From positions 62,001-126,000 of the forward strand of contig NZ_JBDLLG010000004.1 of the NCBI RefSeq assembly GCF_039822625.1: a DNA stretch of 64,000 nt, read 5' to 3'. How positions within the stretch are numbered: the stretch's first letter is position 1; each line of letters begins with the position of its first letter. A program made the position numbers and the translations under genes. The notes below the pieces were generated by a model. It was given only the letters and a program-made list of their open reading frames with translations. It was not told where the DNA came from and made no database searches. The stretch is from Marinimicrobium locisalis. Its GTDB lineage: Bacteria > Pseudomonadota > Gammaproteobacteria > Pseudomonadales > Cellvibrionaceae. Shown piece after piece: positions 58,844-64,000 of the stretch.

Positions 58844-60019
58844 TTAGACGACCCGGATGGAAATGACGTGGTCCACGTGGGCCACCGCTGCCACTACCGC
58901 TTCAGTGGGCGGCTGCTCCAGGTCAATAATGTTGTAGGCAATATCGCCTCGGCTCTTGTTGACCATGTCGATCACATTGATGTCGTGCTCGGCCAGGACC
59001 GACAGCACATGCCCCAAAACGCCGGAGACATTGTCATTACAAAAGGTGATACGGGCGCCCAGATCCCCATTGCGGTCCATGCCCACGGCGGGGAAGTTGA
59101 CGGAGTTGCGAATATTGCCGTGCTCCAGGTAGGCCTTGAGCTGATCAGCCGCCATAACCGCGCAGTTTTCCTCTGCTTCCAGGGTACTGGCGCCAATGTG
59201 CGGCATAGCGTATACGTCCGATCGAGACAGCAGGCAGGGTTCGGGGAAGTCGCAGACATAGCGCCCGAGCTGCTCCTCGTCCAGGCTGCGCACAATGGCT
59301 TCGGGGTCCACAATCGCGTCGCGCGCAAAGTTCAGCAACACCGCGCCTTTTTTCACCGACTTGAGCGACTCATCGTTGATCAGGTGTTTGGTCGCGTCGA
59401 TGGCCGGCACGTGCAGGCTGATGTAGTCGGCCCGGCTCAGCAGCGATTGTAGGTTGCCCATGCGCCCCACCTGACTGGGCAGGCGCCAGGCTGCCTCCAC
59501 CGACAACGCCGGGTCATAGCCCACCACGTCCATGCCGAGCGCCAGGGCGGTTTCCGCCACCATTGAGCCGATGGCGCCCAGGCCTACAACGCCCAGGGTT
59601 TTGCCCTTGAGCTCCGAGCCGGCGAAATTGGACTTCTGCTTCTCCAGCAGCTTGCTCATTTCATCCGCGTCGGTCATGTCTGTCAGCGTCTGGACATATT
59701 CCATGCCGGAGAGAATGCCGCGGGAGGCCAGCAACATACCGGCGAGCACCAGCTCCTTAACCGCGTTGGCGTTGGCGCCGGGGGTATTGAATACCACCAC
59801 ACCCTGCTTGGTGTACTCGTCCACAGGCACGTTATTGACGCCGGCGCCGGCACGGGCTACCGCCTTCACGCTTTCCGGCAGGGTTTCGCCGTGGAGCTTG
59901 TGGCTGCGCAGGATAAAGGCATCGGGCTCGTTGATATCGCTGGCCACTTCATACTGGTCCCGTCCGAAGCGGTCCAACCCTTTCACGGAAATCTTATTGT
60001 ACGTTTTGATCTTGAACAT
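58844..60019 (-). CDS. serA: D-3-phosphoglycerate dehydrogenase SerA
   Basis: SerA oxidises 3-phosphoglycerate to 3-phosphohydroxypyruvate, the first step of serine synthesis. Residues 1-300 form the catalytic and NAD domains (GAGVNNVPVDEYTKQGVVVFNTPG, LGVVGLGAIGSMVAETA, MPHIGAST with the catalytic His). A short ACT-type domain (about 320-391) ends it (GVLGHVLSVLAEHDINVIDM), probably for serine feedback. The ATG at 60017-60019 has AGGAAGG upstream; product 391 residues. It follows serC by 41 bases. Confidence 0.93.
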   Translation of the reverse strand: MFKIKTYNKISVKGLDRFGRDQYEVASDINEPDAFILRSHKLHGETLPESVKAVARAGAGVNNVPVDEYTKQGVVVFNTPGANANAVKELVLAGMLLASRGILSGMEYVQTLTDMTDADEMSKLLEKQKSNFAGSELKGKTLGVVGLGAIGSMVAETALALGMDVVGYDPALSVEAAWRLPSQVGRMGNLQSLLSRADYISLHVPAIDATKHLINDESLKSVKKGAVLLNFARDAIVDPEAIVRSLDEEQLGRYVCDFPEPCLLSRSDVYAMPHIGASTLEAEENCAVMAADQLKAYLEHGNIRNSVNFPAVGMDRNGDLGARITFCNDNVSGVLGHVLSVLAEHDINVIDMVNKSRGDIAYNIIDLEQPPTEAVVAAVAHVDHVISIRVV

Positions 60020-60060
60020 AATCCTTCCTATCTCGGTCAATGTGTCGCTGGCGCCGAACT

Positions 60061-61173
60061 TCACGCCGTTTTCTGGAACGCCCAGCTCAGCCAGGGCAAC
60101 AGGGCCTCAATGTCCGCCGTCTCTACCGTTGCACCACACCAAATGCGCAACCCGGGAGGGGCGTCGCGATAGGCGCCGATGTCGTAGGCCACGCCCTCTT
60201 GCTCCAGCAGTTTCACCATAGCCTTGACCCGGTCCGGCTCCGCATCCAGGGTAAAGCATACACTGGTGCTGGAAATGGTCTCTGGCTCCTTCGCCAGAAA
60301 CTCGATCCAGTCATTGTCTTTGACAAACTGGCTGAGCACCGAGAGGTTGGCCTGGGAGCGGCGAATGGCTTCCGGCAGGCCCCCAATGCGATCAATCCAG
60401 TCCAAGGCGTCCAGGTAGTCCGCCACGCATAGCATGGAGGGCGTATTAATGGTCTCACCGCGGAAGATGCCTTCAATCAACTTGCCGTCCTTGGTCATGC
60501 GGAAGATCTTAGGCAAGGGCCACTCGGGCGTGTAGGTCTCCAGGCGCTCCACGGCCCGCGGCCCCAAAATCAACATGCCGTGGGCCCCCTCGCCCCCCAG
60601 CACTTTTTGCCAACTAAAGGTCACCACGTCCAGCTTTTCCCAAGGCAACTCCATGGCGAAAACCGCAGAGGTGGCATCGCAGATGGTCAGGCCGGCGCGA
60701 TCGTCGGCTATCCAGTCACCATTTGGCACCTTGACGCCTGAGGTGGTGCCGTTCCAGGTGAAAATCACATCGTGGTCAAAATTCACCTTGTTCAGGTCCG
60801 GCAGGAAGCCGTAGTCCGCCTCAAGAGGGGTAACCTCTTTGAGCTTCAACTGCTTTTTTACGTCCGTTAGCCAGCCTTTACCGAATGACTCCCACTGCAT
60901 CACATCCACCGGGCGCTGCCCCAACAGGGACCACATTGCCATTTCCATCGCCCCGGTGTCCGATGCCGGCACTACCCCAACCCGGTAACCTTCGGGAAGC
61001 CCCAGCAGGCGAGCGGTTTCCTCGCAAGCGCGCTTGAGCGCCGCCTTGCCCAGGCCAGAGCGGTGGGAGCGGCCCAGGGTGGACAAGTCCAACTGACCCA
61101 CGTCGTAACCCGGACGCTTGCTGCAGGGGCCTGAAGAAAAGTTGGGGTTGCGGGGCTTAACCTGTGGTTGCAT
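60061..61173 (-). CDS. serC: Phosphoserine aminotransferase SerC
   Basis: SerC converts 3-phosphohydroxypyruvate to phosphoserine with PLP. NPNFSSGPCSKRPG, STLGRSHRSGLGK and the PLP lysine in FSWQKVLGGEGAHGM place it in the compact SerC subfamily seen in alphaproteobacteria and archaea rather than the E. coli form. Length 370. The ATG at 61171-61173 has GAGG 6 bases upstream. It forms an operon with serA. Confidence 0.9.
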   Translation of the reverse strand: MQPQVKPRNPNFSSGPCSKRPGYDVGQLDLSTLGRSHRSGLGKAALKRACEETARLLGLPEGYRVGVVPASDTGAMEMAMWSLLGQRPVDVMQWESFGKGWLTDVKKQLKLKEVTPLEADYGFLPDLNKVNFDHDVIFTWNGTTSGVKVPNGDWIADDRAGLTICDATSAVFAMELPWEKLDVVTFSWQKVLGGEGAHGMLILGPRAVERLETYTPEWPLPKIFRMTKDGKLIEGIFRGETINTPSMLCVADYLDALDWIDRIGGLPEAIRRSQANLSVLSQFVKDNDWIEFLAKEPETISSTSVCFTLDAEPDRVKAMVKLLEQEGVAYDIGAYRDAPPGLRIWCGATVETADIEALLPWLSWAFQKTA

Positions 61174-61451
61174 GAGATTCCTCAAACGGTTGACGGTAAA
61201 CAGAGCACGACGCCATGAGAAAACGGGCGACGGTTCAACGAATGTGCCGATTCAGCCGAGTTAACGGGGCCGCTCGACGGCACTGCCTATTCAGAAAGCC
61301 GCCGATTATGCCAGTTAATTCGGCAAGGCACTAGCAGGCCGCCCAAAAACGCTCTTTTCCCGCGCAGTGGTTCGTCAGCATGACTGGGGGATGTTAGAAA
61401 ATTACTAGAACAGGCTGGGAGAACCCCATGCAACGCGAAGGAATGACAGAT

Positions 61452-61481
61452 AAAAAAAAGCCCTTTACAGACGTAAAGGGC
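61452..61481 (-). terminator. Strong intrinsic terminator upstream of serC
   Basis: Nine-bp perfect stem with a 4-base loop and an eight-T tail on the minus strand. No annotated gene precedes it on that strand for about 600 bases, so something unannotated ends here. Confidence 0.9.
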
Positions 61482-61643
61482 AAGAGGGAGACCTCGATGC
61501 ATCAACCAGACATCGAGGGTGAGAGATCGTGGTACGGCGGCCGCAGTGAAAAGGGCCTGTCCTATCTACTACCGGACATCCTACCGGGCATGTACTGCCG
61601 GGCTTGTACCTGAGCGGACCACCCTGCCCGCTACGACTAAGTG
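61452..61643 (-). ncRNA. Putative small RNA with LacI-type operator in its promoter
   Basis: On the minus strand, TTGACA (61678-61673) and TAAAGT (61655-61650), 17 bases apart, could start a transcript near 61643. It would run through a stem-loop with arms CCTCGATG and CATCGAGG (61518-61492) and end at a strong intrinsic terminator, GCCCTTTAC-GTCT-GTAAAGGGC followed by eight T (61481-61452). The length is about 190 bases. The body carries three related copies of CCCGGYAGTA. No open frame above 9 codons with a ribosome site was found. The -35 is inside a TGACAGCGCTGTCA operator. Confidence 0.5.
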
Positions 61644-61663
61644 GAATAAACTTTACTCAGTGG

Positions 61664-61677
61664 TGACAGCGCTGTCA
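61664..61677. promoter_or_regulatory. LacI-family operator 1
   Basis: TGACAGCGCTGTCA, a perfect 14-bp palindrome with the central CG typical of LacI-family sites. Identical to the copy before glk. Confidence 0.8.
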
Positions 61678-61990
61678 ACACTCCCTTACCCAACGGGCCC
61701 TCAGGACCAAACTTTTCGTTTTGCCGAACACCGATGTAACCGTTTACGGCGTATTTCATCTTTCCGAACTTTTCTGAAAGCCGGCGCTACTCTGACTTAG
61801 AGGGGTACGCCGTCCACTGAATTCACCAATGAGGTTAAAGTTAGCACACTTTTTCAAAAAACAAAATGTTACCGGTTACACCCCTTAAAAGCCCGCCTGT
61901 GAGTATAAGTAACGACCCCGGCTAGAGTTCCATTTTCCCCAAGAATTGATCATTTAAGCATCACTTAGGAGGATTTGTGCGACAATTGGA

Positions 61991-62019
61991 TTGACAGCGC
62001 TGTCAACCAACCGTAGACT
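61991..62019 (+). promoter_or_regulatory. glk promoter with LacI-family operator 2
   Basis: TTGACA (61991-61996), 17-base spacer, TAGACT (62014-62019); the palindrome TGACAGCGCTGTCA (61992-62005) covers the -35 and spacer, so binding would block polymerase. Predicted start near 62026. The rest of the 936-base serC-glk gap, apart from the sRNA candidate and operator 1, shows nothing I can support. Confidence 0.75.
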
Positions 62020-62109
62020 CTCCCAGCTTTTAAAATGAAGAACCAGTGCGATACTGATAACAGCGGTCCGGCGCACGATAGAAAACAGCAAGATCAAGCG
62101 GGGAACTCT

Positions 62110-63114
62110 ATGAGCTTTATTCTGGTAGCGGATATCGGCGGCACCAACGCCCGCTTTGGCTTGGTGAGCCTCGACACGGCTCGCGCAACTCCTCCCGACT
62201 TTACCGCCACCGAGCAGCACAGTTTAAGGTGCGCCGATTACCCTGGCATTGATCAGATGATTCGCGCCTATGCCGACAAGGCGGGCGTTAAACTCCCTGA
62301 ATACGCCTGCCTCGCGATTGCGGGCCCCATCCACGATGGCCGAGTTCGCATGACCAACCTCGACTGGGAGTTCGGCATTGAGGAGCTGCGGAAAACGCTG
62401 GGCATGAAGGCACTGGATGTGATCAATGACTTCGCCGCCCTCGCCTACGCCACGCCCCACTTAAAGCCGGATATGCTCCGCCCACTGGTAAAAGGCAGCG
62501 CCGACCCAACCGCCCCCTCACTGGTCCTGGGGCCGGGTACCGGCTTTGGCATGGCGGCCCTGATCCCCTGCGACGGGCGCTGGAAAACGATCGCCACCGA
62601 AGGTGGCCACACCAACTTTGCCCCCGGCAACGAGCGGGAAATCGCCGTTCTTCAAACTCTGCTGAAACGACAATCCCACGTATCGGTGGAGACCCTGATC
62701 TGCGGCCAGGGTTTGGTAAGGATTTATCGCGCCCTGGCCGAGATTGATGGCGCGGAGCCGGAAGACTACGAACCGGTGGACATCAACGAAAAGGGCCAAA
62801 GTGGCGCCGACCCGCGCTGTAAAGAAAGCCTGGATATGTTCTGTGCCATGCTCGGCAGCGCGGTGGGAGATCGGGCGCTTTGCTTGGGAGCCCAGGGGGG
62901 CGTTTTCCTCGGTGGGGGAATTGCCCCTAAAATCGCGGACTATATTGAGAGCACCGAACTGGTCAACCGCTACCGAAGCAAGGGCCCCATGGCCAACTAT
63001 GTGGGTCGCATCCCCCTGAATATTATCATGCACGACAAGGCGGCCCTGGTTGGCACCGCGGCTTGGTTAGTCGATCACACCCCGTCCCTAGCAACGGAGC
63101 GCCGGGCCAGTTGA
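62110..63114 (+). CDS. glk: Glucokinase Glk
   Basis: Glk phosphorylates glucose to glucose-6-phosphate with ATP. The phosphate-binding VADIGGTNARFGL, the sugar-binding INDFAALAYA with catalytic Asp, LVLGPGTGFGMA and EGGHTNFAP, and C-terminal GGVFLGGGIAPKI match the E. coli-type Glk family. Length 334. The ATG at 62110 has GGGG at good spacing; an upstream in-frame ATG (62035) would give an unsupported 25-residue extension. It is preceded by the LacI-type operator and overlaps the convergent lacI-family gene by 27 bases at the 3' end. Confidence 0.94.
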   Translation: MSFILVADIGGTNARFGLVSLDTARATPPDFTATEQHSLRCADYPGIDQMIRAYADKAGVKLPEYACLAIAGPIHDGRVRMTNLDWEFGIEELRKTLGMKALDVINDFAALAYATPHLKPDMLRPLVKGSADPTAPSLVLGPGTGFGMAALIPCDGRWKTIATEGGHTNFAPGNEREIAVLQTLLKRQSHVSVETLICGQGLVRIYRALAEIDGAEPEDYEPVDINEKGQSGADPRCKESLDMFCAMLGSAVGDRALCLGAQGGVFLGGGIAPKIADYIESTELVNRYRSKGPMANYVGRIPLNIIMHDKAALVGTAAWLVDHTPSLATERRAS

Positions 63115-64000
63115 GTCCCGGCGAATCAGGCTTGAACTGAGCATACTGGCCGGTAGCTGGACGTCCTTCCCCTGCAACTGTTTGAGCAACAGATCGGTGG
63201 CCTTTTGGGCCATGGCCTGAATGGGCTGCCGGACGGTGGTCAGGGAAGGCCAGATCTGGTGAGCCACGGGCGTGTCATCAAAACCCGCCACGGACAAATC
63301 TCCGGGAATACTCAAACCACTCTGATGGGCCACCATCATAACGCCGGCAGCCATATCGTCGTTCGCCGCAAAAATGGCCGAGGGCCTTGCCTCCAGCCCC
63401 AGCAGCTGTTGAGCGGCCTGCTCACCGGACTCAAATGAGTTATATCCCTGAACCAGCAGGGAGTCATCCAGATCAATGTCGTTCTCCACGAGTGCCGCCC
63501 GATACCCCTCGAACCGGTGAGTGACCGCTTTGTGGTCGGGGTGACCGGCGATAAACCCGATCCGTTGATGGCCCAGCGCAATCAGCTCACAGGTCATATC
63601 GTAGGCTGCTTCGGCGTCGTTGGTTTCAACGTAGGGGGACAACGCCTTTTTGACCGTGGGGGCAATACGCACGAACGGCAGTTGGCGTTGGATGAGCACA
63701 TCGAGGATGGACTCAACGTCTGATAGCGGCGGTGTTAGAATCACTCCATCAATACGGGTCTGACGGATAAGGTCCCACACTTCGCGGGAGACCTCCGGAT
63801 CCTGGTGGTTGCAGGGGTGGATCAATACGTCGTAGCCCTGGGCACGGCAAGTGGAGAGCACCCCGTCCTGCACATCAATCACATAGTTGGCGCTCGGGTT
63901 GTCATACAGCAACCCGATCACGAACGAGCGGTTGCCCGCCAAACTGCGGGCGGAAAAATTGGGGCGATAGTCCAGCTCGGCAATGGCTTTGAGCACCTTC
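63088..64000 (-). CDS. LacI-family transcriptional regulator (N-terminus outside window)
   Basis: About 304 residues are visible, lacking only most of the HTH. The visible start KVLKAIAELDYRPNFSARSL includes the end of the HTH and the hinge helix; then comes a periplasmic-binding-like effector domain (SFVIGLLYDNPSANYV, IDGVILTPPLSD, PSAIFAANDDMAAGVMMVA, SVAGFDDTPVA, TTVRQPIQAMA). Convergent with glk and close to two LacI-type operators, so it very likely regulates glk and the putative small RNA. The ligand is probably a sugar or phosphosugar; not determinable here. Confidence 0.92.
   Translation of the reverse strand, partial: KVLKAIAELDYRPNFSARSLAGNRSFVIGLLYDNPSANYVIDVQDGVLSTCRAQGYDVLIHPCNHQDPEVSREVWDLIRQTRIDGVILTPPLSDVESILDVLIQRQLPFVRIAPTVKKALSPYVETNDAEAAYDMTCELIALGHQRIGFIAGHPDHKAVTHRFEGYRAALVENDIDLDDSLLVQGYNSFESGEQAAQQLLGLEARPSAIFAANDDMAAGVMMVAHQSGLSIPGDLSVAGFDDTPVAHQIWPSLTTVRQPIQAMAQKATDLLLKQLQGKDVQLPASMLSSSLIRRDSTGPALRC

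Noticed and set aside
61428..61613. 61-codon plus-strand frame between serC and glk
   Set aside because: It runs across a perfect terminator hairpin and a second hairpin; no ribosome site or family resemblance.

Overview
The window is almost entirely one large flagellar gene cluster, read mostly on the minus strand, from a GC-rich marine-type gammaproteobacterium. Three things point to Cellvibrionales-like polysaccharide degraders (Marinimicrobium/Saccharophagus type): Pseudomonas-like FleQ/FleS/FleR control with sigma54 and sigma28 promoters, an hptB-hsbR-hsbA module inside the flagellar operon, and a secreted cytochrome with a poly-serine linker. This assignment is inference; no rRNA, tRNA, CRISPR or IS transposase was seen.

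Layout from left to right. 1-13.3 kb: basal body, export and switch genes in minus-strand order fliE-fliF-fliG-fliH-fliI-fliJ-hsbA-hsbR-hptB-fliK-fliL-fliM-fliN-fliO-fliP (fliP is cut by the window edge). Sigma54 promoters lie before fliE, fliK and fliL. 13.4-20.1 kb: a signalling island with a REC-EAL-REC protein, a large hybrid kinase and a divergent membrane PAS protein without an output domain. 20.1-22.9 kb: fleR and fleS with a sigma54 promoter. 23.2-27.3 kb: two non-flagellar genes sharing a terminator, an RhlE-type helicase and a secreted di-heme cytochrome with carbohydrate-binding-like domains. 27.6-30.0 kb: fleQ with a perfect CRP/Vfr-type site, then fliT/fleP and fliS. 30.3-35.1 kb: three plus-strand flagellin-glycosylation genes (cytidylyltransferase-aldo/keto reductase fusion, SDR, Maf) that split fliS from fliD. 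35.1-39.8 kb: fliD, flaG, fliC with sigma28 promoters. 39.9-44.9 kb: pseB-pseC-pseG-formyltransferase-like-pseI. 45-58.6 kb: flgB-C-D-E-F-G-H-I-J-K-L plus a FliT-like chaperone gene. 58.8-61.2 kb: serC-serA. 61.4-64 kb: a putative small RNA, glk and a LacI-family regulator, with two identical LacI-type operators.

How it fits together. FleQ (sigma54 activator, c-di-GMP responsive, apparently under CRP/Vfr-type control) should activate fleSR. FleS/FleR would then switch on the hook and basal-body operons from near-perfect TGGCAC-N5-TTGC promoters. FliA (not in the window) would fire fliC, fliD and fliS. A recurring AAAGCGGCAA-like element, often as perfect palindromes, sits beside these sigma54 promoters and is a candidate FleR/FleQ enhancer site. 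The Pse pathway and Maf would glycosylate an unusually large flagellin. The Pse operon carries a formyltransferase-like gene where pseH would be expected, and no standard pseF is present, so the sugar may be non-standard. The right end is a separate glucose-metabolism locus.
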